Below, piece after piece: positions 10,790 through 23,370 of a DNA stretch of 64,000 bases. Positions within the stretch are counted from its first letter, which is position 1; each line of letters begins with the position of its first letter. Made by a program: the position numbers and the translations under genes. This stretch comes from Acanthornis magna (taxonomy: Eukaryota > Chordata > Aves > Passeriformes > Acanthizidae). The stretch spans positions 17,499,501 through 17,563,500 of the forward strand of contig JAWUZG010000029.1 in assembly GCA_036785705.1 (NCBI GenBank), given 5' to 3'. Below the pieces are notes generated by a model. The model searched no databases. It was not told where the DNA came from and saw only the letters and a list, made by a program, of their open reading frames with translations.

Positions 10790-13115
10790 GTGATAGTATA
10801 CCTGATGGCCACCAATGCAAGTGAGTTATTGGGGATGTCAAGATTGGAGTTGCTGGGCTGCAGTGATTGTGTATTGGTGAAGTTTGCAGTCCTGAGGGTC
10901 AGAGTATGGGTCAGAGTTAAGTCAGGATCCTGGAATTTACGAAAACAAGCTTATAGCTCTTCAAGGAGTTAGTCAATAGGACCACCTGGGAAACTGCCCC
11001 CAGGAAAAAGGGAGTGGAACAGAGTTGGCAGATCTTTTAGCAATGCCTTCCATAGAGCTCAAGAGCTCTTGATCACTAGATGCAAGAAACTGGGCAAGGA
11101 AGGCCAGAGACCAGCATGGCTGAGTCAGGACGTGCTGGTCAAACTAAACAGCAGGAAGCATATGCACAGGCAGGGAAACCAAGGACAGGTACCCTGGGAA
11201 GAGTACAGAGATACAGCCCGGTTTTGTAGGGATGACGAGAGGAAGGCCAAAGGTGAAGCTGGACCTAAATTTGGCAAGGCAAAGAATAACAAGCAGAGCT
11301 TCTACAGGTATGACACACAGAAAAGAAAGGTCAAAGAAGGTGATAAGCAAAGCTGACAAACTGGTAATGGTGGACAAAGCAAAGGCTGAGGCACTGAAAA
11401 ACTTTTTTGTCTCAGTCAGTGGCAGTCAGTCTCCTCCCACATCCCTTGAATGAATGAACTATTAGATGGGGACTGGGGAAGGAAAGTGTTTCCTACTGTA
11501 AGTGAGGATCAGGTTCATGACCACCCGAGGAACCTGATTGTACTTAAGTCCATGGGATCTAGTATTGCAAGAATTGGCTGATGTAGATGCCAAGCCAACT
11601 GTCTGTGATATTCAAGAAACCATGGCAGCCAGGTGAAGACCCTGGTAACTGGACAAAGAGATACATTGTACCCATCTTTAAAAAGGGTAGAGAAGAGGAT
11701 CCTGGGAACCTGTCAAACTCACCTCTGTGTTTGGGAAGATCATGGAACAGATGCTCCTAGTGATGCCTTAATAATTTCTAGTTTTTTACTCTTCATGCTT
11801 TAGGCATCACTAGAAGCCATACTAAAGCACATGAGAGGGAGGTCAGTTGAGACAACCACTACAGTTTCACCAAAGTAAAGTCCTGCCTGATCAACCTAGT
11901 GATGTTCTCTGACAGAGTGATTACATCAGTGAACAAGAGAAGGAATCTAATCTGGATTTAGGCAAAATCTATCTGGATTTATTTAAGACCTTTGGTATGG
12001 TTCCCAGCAACATCCTCTAACTTGTACAAAGATGGTTTTGATGGGGGGACTCTTCATTAGAGGAGGAATGAGTTGGACAGTCACATCCACAGGGTAGTGA
12101 TCAACAGTTTGGAGATCCAATAAGGACCCCTGAGGGAGGGCATCTATGCTGGGGCCAGTGTTACTTAATATCTTTATCAGGGACCTAGACAAAAGGATTG
12201 AGTGCACCCTCAGCAAATTTGCAGGTGACACCAGGTCAAGTGTTTGGCACATCTAAAATACCAGAGGCACCTGGACAAGCTTGAGAAGTGGACCCATGGG
12301 AACCTCATGAGGTTCAACAAGCTCAAATGCCAGGTTCTGCAGCTGGCTCAGGGCAGCTCCCAGTACCATACAGGCTGGACGATGAAGAAATTGAGAGCAG
12401 CCTTTCAGAGAAGGACTTGGGGAAGTTCTGGTCAATAAGAGGCTATACACGAACCAAGAGTGTGCTCGCAGCCCAGAAAGTTGTGTCCTGCTCTGAATCA
12501 AAAGACCATGGCCAAAAGGCTGAAGGAGCTGATTCTGCTCCCCTACTCCACTCTCATGAGACCCCACCTGAAGTACTGTGGTCAGTTCTAGAGTTCTCAA
12601 GCACATGAAAGAATGGACCTGTTGGAGCAAGTCCAGAGGAGGACACCAAAATTCATCAGAGGGATGGAATACCTCTCCTATGAGGAAAGACTGAAAGAGT
12701 TGGAGCTGTTCAGCCTGGAGAAAAGAAGGCTTCAAAAAAACATCAGGAGCTGTTCAGCCTGGAGAAAAGAAGGCTTCAAAAAAACGTCATTGTGACCTCA
12801 CAGTACTTAGAGATGGCTTATAAGAAAGACTTTTCAGTAGGGCCTCTTGTTATAGGACAAGGTGTAAAGGCTTTAAACTGAAGTAGGGTCAATTTGGATT
12901 GGCTAAAAGGAAGAAAATTTTTTTCTATGCAAAAGGTGAAACACTGGAACAGTTGTCAAGAGACATGGCAGATATCCCATCCCTAGAAACACTTAAGGTC
13001 AGGTTGGACTGGATTCTGAGCAACCTGATTTAGTTGAAGATGCTCCTGGGGCTGTACTAGATGACCTTTACAAAGTCCCTTCCAGCTCATACTGTTTTAT
13101 AATTCTATGGTTTTA
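10790..13115 (+). mobile_element. CR1 LINE, sense, endonuclease end to 3' terminus
   Basis: A second long CR1 copy. The end of the endonuclease domain is readable near 10840-10970. The linker follows at 11070-11340 (RPAWLSQDVLVKL, then QVPWEEYRDTARFCRD). The RT covers about 11400-12800 (PGNL..LTSVFGKIMEQ region near 11700, [19 protein letters not shown] near 12310, [12 protein letters not shown] near 12710). The 3' UTR ends near 13115 with 'cccttccagctcatac' and an attctatgg tail. Several frameshifts and stops are present, including a 44-base tandem duplication. The 160-residue minus frame at 12253-12735 is antisense to this RT. Confidence 0.9.
12703..12790 (+). repeat. 44-base tandem duplication within the CR1
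   Basis: Two adjacent copies of a unit starting 'gagctgttcagcctggag' begin at 12703 and 12747, both including the A-run 'aggcttcaaaaaaac'. They differ by about one base at the end of the second unit. The insertion is absent from the related CR1 RT text elsewhere in the window (about 12460-12600 equivalent at 54080-54120), so it is a local event in this copy. Confidence 0.85.
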
Positions 13116-16100
13116 AGATGATGTCAATGGGAATAACAGCTATGAGACTTACTTCACTGTCTCGTGTGAGTCATAACAAGAGCCTATCTCCAGTCACCTG
13201 GCAGAGAGGGACCTGTAGGATTCCTGCTTTACCGCCTCTCATGTTTTGAAAATCTCTCAGCATCAAAGCTTGGCTGTGGCTACTTAAACAAATATGTGGG
13301 ATCTGAAAGTTGGAGAGGGAGGTCATGTTTTGCAGGACAGCTGTGAGTATGCAAAGAACAAGTGTTTAAGGCTAAATGATGGGTAGAATAAAGCCAACCC
13401 TTCTCCCTCGCTGGGTCTCAATATTTGTTTACTGCATCTTTTATTTGGATTAAAAGAAAACCCCAACACACGCATACATAAGAGATATGAGTTTCACTTT
13501 CCCTAATTTGTTAAAATAATTTTAAAAAATCACTACCCAAGGCTGAACATGTGAAATACACGTTCTCATTTTGTTTTAAACTCATCTACAACAGATCCAG
13601 GTCTCATTTATCATTGAAACATTGTTTGTCTCTCTCTCTTTTTCTTTTAATCATATCTCCTTTCTAGGTTCATGTTATGCTTTGTGAGAATTATGTGCCC
13701 ATTTCTTGTAGATTGAGATTTACAAGTCAAAAGGGGAATGATAAGAAGAGAAAGACTGTTCAAAAGCTGCATTTTCTCCTTATTTATGTAATTATTCACA
13801 TGGGATCCAAGAAGAAGGTGCTTCATCAGGCAGTTGAAAGAGAAATGGATGTTTTTGTTGTTTTTTTTTTTTTTTGATACCACAGTGTTCTTGTACTTCA
13901 TGGGATAGATGTATTATTGATGATAAGGGCAGAGACTGACTTGTGAGTGCTTGAACAGAACTGTGCCTCTGAACAGCAGGGAACAAATCCACTTCCGGAA
14001 TGGAAAGAACAGCTTGAGCTGAAGATCTATGGGTAAACAACATCCATAAGGTCTTACTTTGAGGACTGACCAATGCCTGTCCTTGATCACACTTCTCTGC
14101 CTGATGTATATCAATTGAATGTTGTACCATAATGAACTCTGAGCATTTGTTTTGTAGCTGTACAAGAATTCCCGTTCTGGTTTTGTCATCATCAGATCAA
14201 CTGCAGTTCTTGACATGGATGGACTATGTTGGGGCCTGACACACAGAGAGGGTGGATATATTTTTAAAGCCAAATACTGTATACCTGTACAAACATGTGA
14301 GTCTTAAATGTCTGTGTGCCATTCGTGTATACAGGGCTGTCCCAGGGACTGTTACCTGCCTGGCTTACTGGATTTGCCAGCCCAGTCTTCCCTTCAGATT
14401 TATAGAAGAAGCTACATATGCGTGGGAAGTTGTGTCTAGGATAATACAAGAATTATCCTGGAAAAGAAGTGTTTAATGAAGTACTATTTAGTTATCTCCA
14501 CTATGAGAGATTAATAGCGTCTACATACTAATACCAAACTGGTATGCCTTGCAATTTCTGTTGACATAATTTTTAGCCCAGTTTCCTAAGGAAAATAGAC
14601 TCTCCTTTTTCTAAGGAAATTTCTATATGTATATCCCATTAACTTTTTAGACTGAACTTGATCAGTAGCTTAGCAAAATGGTAGACATCTCGAAGTTCAT
14701 ATGCCATGACCTCCTCCCCCATGTGGTTATATCCAGCATGGCCTTTCTGTGCACATGCAGACTTCCAGGCTATTCTGATGTGAAGTGACTCTAATGAGTG
14801 TCTCACAATGGGAAGGAGGTCCTGAGTTTTCAGGCAAGTAACACTGAAAATGGGCTCAAGGCCACCTGGCCTATTCTTCCAGCCTGTGATCTGCGCTTGA
14901 AAGGCATTTGGGAGGAAGGCATGCAGGTTCTGGAACAGATATATTGTCCTGATGCCTGTGCATGTCCTGAGCACCCTACATTCCTTGCCCTGTTATTAAA
15001 TCAAGACTGTCACATTATATATTTCATTCCCAGTGAGACAATGGGATAACACCTTTCTTACTCTTGGCAGTCAGAGAGTGTGATGAGTGGAGATAAAAGC
15101 CTTTTGCTGAAACTTTGCTTTGAGTTTTTAAATCAGAAACATTAAAAAGGCACTCAAAGGCAATTCCTGTACAGTTTAATCCACTTCTAAAGGGCTGTCT
15201 GATAGCAACAAAGTTAAGTATTATGTTCTACTCTGATGTTTTCCTTAAGCATATGGTAAAAAATCCTCCATATCCAATCGGGAACAGATTTAGTTTGTTT
15301 TTGAGACCACAAAACCTGCAAGTAAGAGTTCAGGAATATTTTGAAGTGGAATACCTTGGAAAAGCATATCTTGGAAAAGAGGGTTTTCACTCTGATGAGG
15401 AACTGTGGACTGTCACAGACTTAAGCCTGCCTTTCTCTCTAGTGTCATCAAGTGGAAATTTTTCTCCTTTCAGGGCAGTATTGTAAATTGAAATCTATGA
15501 ACGCACTGCACCAACTCAGATGGGAAGCCTGGAAGTATACTGAGGGACAAAATTTAGCTGCTGCAAGAAGCATTAGAAACTGGCAATGGTGTTTGTCATG
15601 AACAGGTCTGGTGACAAACCAGGTATATTGGGCTCAACTGAAAGAAAATGCAAAACGTACAACTGAATATTAAGCTAAAAGGTCAGGGGAATGGGGTGAG
15701 GGGGAAGAAGAAAGAAAAAGAAACATCGTTTAAAGGAAAGCACATATTTTTCCCTCTTGTAGAATACATGAAGTATTGTCAAGTGTTTTGTTGTTGTCAT
15801 TACCATCTTGATACACATAGTTCATGCTGCTATAGGAGAATTGCAATTAACACTGTTTACAGTGTCAGTGTAATTCCCATTTGTAGGAGGCACTGCATTC
15901 CCATATCTCTGTTGGCTTGCAGAACCTTGGTTCATACCAAGGAATGGGGAATGGAACACTGCACATGGAGATGGGTGATATTGAGGCTGAAGATCATACC
16001 CACCTCCTCTTTTCATATGCCTGTCTGTAATTACTTTGCTGTGGCTCCACAAAAGCTGTGGGCAAGAGGACTCAATGACAGAAAAGTGATGGCTCGGGTA

Positions 16101-17261
16101 AGACAGACTTCTTTGCAGTGTCTAATTTTAGTGTTTATCTAAGGAAAACACTTAGATAATCAGTGTGTTACTGAAAGTGTTGTCAAATGACAGCTAAAAC
16201 CCTAAAAACATACACTGTGACCATTTTTTTATCACTAGTTGCAAGTAGTAGCTGTGGGGACAGGAATTTAGGGTATGTGTTTTTTCCTGTTGTTCAGTTC
16301 AAGAGTGAAATCAGAAACAGCTTTAAATGAGAGTCAAATGTAATCCAAGTCTGTAGGTGAAAATAATTTCAGGGACAGACACTCTGATCTTGTCTGTCCA
16401 TAAAAATAGCAGAAATTTACAGATCAGTCTTTTAACTTAGTACTTGCAACTATTTAATTGAATTCAGAAACTGATGTGTGCAATGTTTCCTTTCTAGCAC
16501 ACCTGCATGGAGGAAGATGTTACCACATTAGTTCAGGCATTTATGCAGCAGCAGAAAATAATAAATACAATATTAGTTGTTTCCTTCCTTCAGTTCCTAT
16601 AGACAAGCATCTGAAGTAAGGTAGAGTGGTATCTTTCCACACTGACATTCTCTGTATTTTCATTTCCTAAGCCTGTTTCCACAGTACTTTAATTTCAAGC
16701 ATACATACAGAAATAATAGCATTCTTGTGACATCTAAATTACAGTTTTTCGCTCACTTACCCCTTGTCACTGTGGGAGTAGGCTTACTCACCACATTAGT
16801 GTATCAGCCATTGCTTTGCTCACCACATTAGGCTATCAACCAGAATTTGTAGATAATTTATGTACTTATGGGTTTGCAGTTGTCATTCTTCACATTTTCC
16901 CCAGTTCTCCTTTTTAAAAAGATTTTGGCACAGGACACAGCCCTTCCTATACTTTAAATAATCCCCTCTGAATCCTTCCCAAATTTTGACATGGATATTG
17001 TTCAAGAAAGCAAAGAAGTGGTCAATGAACAAACCAGAGAAAGAAAGAATTAAGTCCTGTTAATTTATATTTAATGGAAGACCTCTTTTTTTCTCTTTTT
17101 TAAAATTCAGTATTAAATACCCAAAACTTTTCTCATTTCAGTTCTTAAAAATAGTTTTGCTGTAGCCCAAACAATGTAAATTTATTGTTCTCAGGCATGA
17201 GAGGTGTCCTCTTGGTGGTAGAATTGCGCGGGTGGTGGAACCCATCCAGCCTCCAAATCAC
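13116..17261. other. PDE1C intron, no recognised gene
   Basis: Mostly unique-looking AT-rich DNA. A T-run lies at 13861-13876; because it could be the antisense tail of a retrocopy I read the following minus frames (13792-14273) but recognised no protein. The 164-residue + frame at 15648-16142 has no family resemblance or splice support that I can see. Confidence 0.5.
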
Positions 17262-17796
17262 CATCCTGTTATTCAGATGCCAGAATCTGTGATCAGTTGT
17301 GACACAAATACATGCAACTTTCTGCATACATTTTTGTAGCATTTGCAAGGCACCTACTGCTATGTATTATTCTCTAATGTTTCTCACTGACTTGAGATTG
17401 CTGCAGAGCTGATAGATATGTAAAAAGTTAATTATTTGGCATGTTGTTGACTTATTACACTGACTTTTTATGGCTTTGTGAGTTAAAATCAGACTCTTCA
17501 CTGTAATCTTCAGTATTCTGGACTTGGTTATAGTTCAACCTGCAAATGAAAGCTGTGGTCAACAGTCTTCTGGACAGTGGAACCTTTTCTACAAGTGCTC
17601 AAATCTTAATGGAATATGGAAATAATTTTGGCTTTCAAGATTTTTCTTTGTTTCACTTAAAGTTTGCAATTCTGAACAAAAACCTGTGTGCAACCATAAC
17701 TCAGTTGAAATCTGTGAATGACTTCTAGGCAAATTATAACACAGGGAAATTTGACAGAAACTGTCCAAATTCATGGAATCATTTGGACCAGTTAGC
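17262..17796 (+). repeat. Left arm of a perfect 535-bp inverted duplication
   Basis: Every base from 'catcctgttattcagatg' to 'ggaccagttagc' is present in reverse complement at 19850-20384. By coordinate arithmetic, paired positions sum to 37646 at every anchor checked, so there is no insertion or deletion between arms, and the stretches I compared base by base were identical. The 60-residue frame at 17546-17728 recurs unchanged on the minus strand at 19918-20100, which reflects the duplication and not coding selection. No known repeat family was recognised in the arm. Confidence 0.95.
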
Positions 17797-17824
17797 GCAA
17801 TTTAGAAAATTTATAATCTTACCT

Positions 17825-17900
<76 letters not shown>

Positions 17901-19849
17901 TCCAAATTCTGGGAAAACTACTTAGCCTCATTAAGGTATTTTATAAAGTTTTCAGTTCTTGCAGCAGGAAGTTTTCATTGTCATCCTGAGACCTTTCAAG
18001 CATGGGATGCTCAGCTGAGCAGTACTAATAGAGGAGTGAAATGTTTTTGGAGTCTGCTATTAATAGAAATGTACTTACAAGGTGATACAGGAGAATATAA
18101 TGTTATTTGAAGTTTGGGAAAAAATATATAGAATATATGCAGGAAGGAAAAATAATCCTTAGATGAATCATTCTGATTGAGATAAATAGTTCTCATTCCA
18201 CTTACCAACGTGCATATTAAGTGGATTAAATATCAGACCAAGTAACTGCAAAGTAATGGACAAAACCTGATATCCACCTGCTGTGTCATTTCTACCTCTT
18301 AATGAACAGTAAATGATCCAGCTCTTTTGCCACACAGGTGGCATTATTTAGGTACAGAAATGGAGAGATGACCATAGAGAGATGTGGTAAGGCCATGGTA
18401 GGTTCCTGTTTAAATGAAGGCTGCCAAATGTCAGTGTGTAATCTGTGATCATTTCAGGAAAGGCTGCTTTTAGATTTAATGCAGGTGGGAAACAGGTATG
18501 CCATGAGTGGCAGATTCATGCCTAAAATCCTCTACTTCGAAGAATATCAGTGAAATTTGAGAACAGATAGTTCTTAAACTATTTTACTCTGTCCACTCTA
18601 AGTTAAGAATAAGAAAATGTACATCAGACTGAGAAAGGAGAAGTCAGATACTGTCAACTGATTTCACTGGATGGTAAAATGGATTTAGTATGTAGGTCAG
18701 TTCTTGAGACAATATAGCTCTTTTTTCTCATCTGCATTGAGATGTTGTTGCATTATTTTTAGCTCAATGGCAATTTTGTTGCTGAATCAACATCTTGAAA
18801 AAATATATCTTCTAAGCAAACTACCTCTAGTTTGTCATGAGCAGGACTGAAGTTTGTTTAGGAAACCATCTTAGTTGTTGTTCATTGCTGATTTTGTTTT
18901 GTCTTAGAGATCTTGTGCTGGAGGTCTCCGTTTCAGGACAGTCTGACAATTGGAGCAGTCATAGATTCCTTCCTTTTTTTGAGTCCTTTGCATGTTGATG
19001 CAGCTCCTCAAATCTTGTCCAGAGGCAGACAACCACATAATCTGCTAGATGGGCAAAAAGATTACCTTAAAGGTGCTTCTTACATCCCTTGTCATCTTAC
19101 AGTATTTTTTAAAAGGGATTTGAATGTGAGGAAAAGAAAGACAACTAGAAGCAATGTGTAAACTTTGTATAGTTTATTTCAATACCCTAGTTTTTGAACA
19201 GGACAGGATGGTTTGTCAAAGCCAGGGCAGATAAAATGTTCATACAGCAAACTTTGTAATTTGTTTTTACTTCCTGTACAAATGAACCAGTAGTTTATAA
19301 TGCACTAAACACTACTCAAATCAATGAATGCTAAAACCCTGTTGCATGGATGCAGCAGTGTTTTGGAATTATCATTTGCAAGTGGGTATCTGGAAGTGCT
19401 GCAAAAGAAAAAAGCAACACAGAAAAATGCAGGATATCTCAATGTTCTGTGGAGCAGGGTAGACTGTGACTTCTGTGTCTTGAAGGACTGTTTATTAAGA
19501 AGAAAGCATATGAATTTTTTTGGTTATTTTTTCATGTGTCTTCGGTTACATGGCTTTGCATGCTCAAAGTAGTGTAATTCCTCTGGGAATGTCCACCCAA
19601 GGAGAACTGATGCGGATGTGCAGAGCCTTGAGGTGTCCTGGGATTTGTGGAGAGGTAGGGCTGCAAAGCAGCAGGAGCATTTCTTTCCTCTAGCATGATG
19701 CAAAGGCTGCATGCTGTAATTTCAGAAAGATAATACCAAGTTACAGATCTTTGTAGGTAGCAAATCTGTCCCAAGCAGTATTCTGCTCATTTCCCTTTTA
19801 GGCAATAATGGGGCAAAACAACAGATCTTCATAACCATACATGCTCAGT
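17797..19849. other. Spacer of the inverted duplication (intronic)
   Basis: 2053 bases of AT-rich unique-looking DNA between the arms. Apart from the TTTC microsatellite starting 28 bases from the left arm, I see no gene or recognisable repeat. Confidence 0.6.
17824..17902 (+). repeat. (TTTC)n microsatellite
   Basis: About 79 bases of near-perfect TTTC tetranucleotide, roughly 19-20 units. Likely polymorphic in length. The low-complexity frame with repeated FFLS across it is an artefact. Confidence 0.97.
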
Positions 19850-20384
19850 GCTAACTGGTCCAAATGATTCCATGAATTTGGACAGTTTCTGTCAAATTTC
19901 CCTGTGTTATAATTTGCCTAGAAGTCATTCACAGATTTCAACTGAGTTATGGTTGCACACAGGTTTTTGTTCAGAATTGCAAACTTTAAGTGAAACAAAG
20001 AAAAATCTTGAAAGCCAAAATTATTTCCATATTCCATTAAGATTTGAGCACTTGTAGAAAAGGTTCCACTGTCCAGAAGACTGTTGACCACAGCTTTCAT
20101 TTGCAGGTTGAACTATAACCAAGTCCAGAATACTGAAGATTACAGTGAAGAGTCTGATTTTAACTCACAAAGCCATAAAAAGTCAGTGTAATAAGTCAAC
20201 AACATGCCAAATAATTAACTTTTTACATATCTATCAGCTCTGCAGCAATCTCAAGTCAGTGAGAAACATTAGAGAATAATACATAGCAGTAGGTGCCTTG
20301 CAAATGCTACAAAAATGTATGCAGAAAGTTGCATGTATTTGTGTCACAACTGATCACAGATTCTGGCATCTGAATAACAGGATG
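19850..20384 (-). repeat. Right arm of the perfect 535-bp inverted duplication
   Basis: Reverse complement of 17262-17796 with no difference found. Homology stops abruptly at both edges: 'gtgc' versus 'gcgc' at the inner side and 'aaac' versus 'accat' at the outer side. The outer flank then runs 150 bases to an LTR. Confidence 0.95.
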
Positions 20385-20534
20385 TTTACCTCATTATAGA
20401 TACTAGTAAGAAAACTCTTATTCCTTTTCCCATACCTTTGCCTGAGAGCCCTTAATTCTAAAGTTATAATAATTCGGAGGGAAGGAGATTCACATTCTCT
20501 GTTCTAAGGAAGGTTCCCACCTTCCTAAGCAGAC

Positions 20535-21408
20535 ACCTGTCTATCAAACGAAGACACCCCCCTCAATGGAGCAGGAGAGAGAGAATATGACAAAAGACTC
20601 ATGAGTTGAGACAAGGACAGGGAGGGATCTCTCATTGATAACTGTCATGAGCAAAACAGACCCAATCCCAACAAACGATTTTAATTTATTACCATTCAAA
20701 ATCAGAGCACAAGAATGAGAAGAAAAGCAGATCTTAAAAACACCTTTCTACCAGTCCTCCCTCCTTTCTCGTCTTAACTTTATTGCCATTTCTCTACATC
20801 CTGTTCCACAGCAGCTCAGAAGGGTGGGGATGGGGTTACGGTCAGTTCATTTGATATTGTTCTCTCCCTGCTTCCTCCTCATGGTGAGAAGTTATTCCCC
20901 TTATCCTGTTCCAGTCCTCCACAAACTTCACCGAAGTGGTGACCTGCTTTGTCATGACCTCCTCCCCCTCCTTCTGCATTGATTTTAGTGTCTGCATAGT
21001 TGTTTCTCTCAAATATTCTCACCCCTCTCCGCTCCTCTCCTCTCCTCTCCTCTCCTCTCCTCTCCTCTCCTCTCCTCTCCTCTCCTCTCCTCTCCTCTCC
21101 TCTCCTCTCCTCTCCTCTCCTCTCCTCTCCTCTCCTCTCCTCTCCTCTCCTCTCCTCTCTGCTGCAATTACGTCTGTGTATAACTTTGTTTTCCTTCTTA
21201 TGTTATCACATATTTCCTTCTTAAATATGTTATCACAGGGACATTACTATCATCACTGATTGTCTCAGCCTTGGCCAGCAGTGAGTCCGTGTTGGGGCTG
21301 ACTGGCCTTGGCCCTGCAGGACATGAAAAGTTTCTAGCAGCTTCTCAGAGAAGCCACCTCTATAACTCCCCCAATACAAGAGCTTTGCCACATGAACTCA
21401 GTACAGTA
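20535..21408 (-). mobile_element. Solo LTR of ERVL-like type with internal pentanucleotide expansion
   Basis: Resembles the LTR at 30707-31768: a shared 'ctcatgagttgagacaa' type block near 20600, a shared 'ttcttaaatatgttatcaca' block near 21219-21238, and a shared 'cttggccagcag' block near 21270. A poly(A) signal reads on the minus strand across 'ttaatttattacc' near 20682, so the LTR is minus. The left end is uncertain; the right end is near 'gaactcagtaca'. No target-site duplication could be fixed. Confidence 0.6.
21030..21160 (+). repeat. (TCCTC)n microsatellite inside the LTR
   Basis: About 130 bases, some 26 units of TCCTC. The equivalent site in the related LTR at 30707-31768 (near 31500-31525) has only a short 'cttctcctcctcctctgg' tract, so the array grew from an LTR pyrimidine tract. 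The LLSSP repeats in overlapping frames are artefacts. Confidence 0.97.
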
Positions 21409-23370
21409 GATCTTGTCAGAGAGACATATGTGTAAAAGCAATGAAATCCTACCTCAGATAAATGACAGGGAAGTTTATTTAGTTTGCATAAATGGTGAAT
21501 ACATAATGCAACAAGTGGTAAAACATAACTGCATTATTGTTTCTTGGGAAATGCAGAACAAAAATAGCTTTGCTGCTATTTCATTGCAAATTTCTCTGAC
21601 CTATGAATCTAACCCTTGAGCAGCAAGACAGTTCTGGTGTAAATCATTGCAGTTAAGCTTTTTTGCTTTTTCCCTGGTCCTGTTTAGAGCAAAAGGTATT
21701 TTTAATATATATATATGCACACACACATACATGCATACATATATATACACGGAAGTATATGCTATAATTTTTATAACTATATTTCAATTTGAGTCTATTA
21801 AAAATTTTGGTCTCATTTTGGGAGCAACGCTTGGATCATTTCCTAGGTTAAAGAATGTCTGTCTGGCATTATACAGTATTAGTTGAAAACAAAATGCACT
21901 ATTTATTTATCCACTATAAGATGTGAGGGTTTAAAATCAGCCACAGGGTACATAGACCAGAATGAGTGGAATTACAGTAAAGATGTTCTGTGGTAACTCT
22001 GGTAATATAGTTGTATCCATTTAGCAGCTTCTCTTTCTTAAAAAAGATGTTGGTGCCTTGTAATGGGAGGAATCCTGGTTATATAATTGTTCAACATTTT
22101 GAAACTTGTGGCAAAGGTCTGCTAGTTTAAATACTTAATCTACAAGCAATACCTGGTGAGAGTGTGTTGGTACATCTGTGTGCAGTGGATAGTGTTGGCA
22201 GTACCCTGCTTCTTTGACAGAAAATTGCACTGTTGATCTTGACACCTGTTTTATTTGGGACATTTTTAGGAGAAACATATTTCAAAGTGTACTGCTGTGC
22301 CTGCATATGCTGGAGAAGTACTTTATGGTTTTTCCTTCCTTTGTAAAGAGAAGCAGGCAGCAGTACAGGGAACAGTGCTGTGCATGGGGTAGGCATGTAA
22401 GCAGGAGGTGGTACGACAATGGGCCTTCTGCATGCACTCCACCCCCAAGTATAGCCCTGTTCGCAAGTCTGCAGATGCAAGTGCAGGAGCACAGCATAGA
22501 GGCTGCAACTCCTGTTACTTTGAACTTCTGATGCACTTCTACCTTGGCATCCTTTGCTGCTCTCTCAGAGCCCCTCTGTAAACGTCATGTCTCCCACACA
22601 TCCTCTTCCAGACTTCTTCACAGAGGGGAAGTCTTCCCACCCTTTTCCTCCCAAAAGGCAGAAGGGGAATGATAATACAGACAACAGTCACTAAACGTAG
22701 ACTTGCCCAGGGAGTCATCGCCTCACATGCCTTTGCACCTCCCCCTGTTTGACGTGCCCTTCTTCTTCCCCAGTCCCAGGCTCCCACATTTCTCAGCTCA
22801 GAACTCCTGGTCTCTTCCATCTCCAGCTGCTGGCACAGATTTCCAATACTTATCTAGCAGCTGTACTTACAAAAAAAATTCATTCAGAAAAGACCCCAGT
22901 AGCTTAAAAGAGAGGACTAGGATAAGAAAGATGAACCATTGTAGACTTTCTCAGGCCCTTATTTTTTCCTTTGAAAAAGATTGTGGTGATAGAGGTGTCA
23001 GACTCTGAAGAGGAACATTGCTGCTGTGGAAGAAGGTTCTTCAGAGGTAGGATGCAACTGGAGCCTACATAGGCAACATTTGGAGGGGGCCAAGGGAAAA
23101 GATTATGAGCAAAGGAGTATCTGTTTTACGGTGTATTTGAGTATGGTGACCACTGTGGGGTTGTGTTTGTTATCACAGGGTCATTTACTGTTTTGTTTCC
23201 AGTCTTCATGTTTTTAGAAGGCTAGGAAACTAATGGTACTTTGGCTTACATTTCACATATTGATTTCTTGTTTTTTCATTTCTATTGTGTGCACAAAGGA
23301 AATGTAGTCTAGTTTTAAACTAGGGCTGTTTTTTCTCCTGAAGGGTGATGGAATTCTCCTTAAACAGAAA
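21409..23370. other. PDE1C intron, no recognised gene
   Basis: Unique-looking DNA with a small TA/CA-rich tract at about 21704-21752 (ATAT, then ACACAC, then CATA units). The frames at 22127-22536 and 22539-23008 on both strands overlap each other without any recognised domain. Confidence 0.5.

Noticed and set aside
12253..12735. 160-residue minus frame
   Set aside because: Exactly antisense to the CR1 reverse transcriptase at 10790-13115.
13792..14273. Minus-strand retrocopy ending in the T-run at 13861
   Set aside because: No protein recognised in any minus frame and the T-run is short; kept only as a note in the intron entry.
15648..16142. 164-residue + strand frame
   Set aside because: No family resemblance and an overlapping minus frame of similar quality; no exon signals.
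17546..17728. Identical 60-residue frames at 17546-17728 (+) and 19918-20100 (-)
   Set aside because: Identity comes from the inverted DNA duplication, and other frames over the arms are equally preserved.
21030..21160. CRISPR-like array
   Set aside because: A pure pentanucleotide microsatellite with no spacers, in an animal genome.
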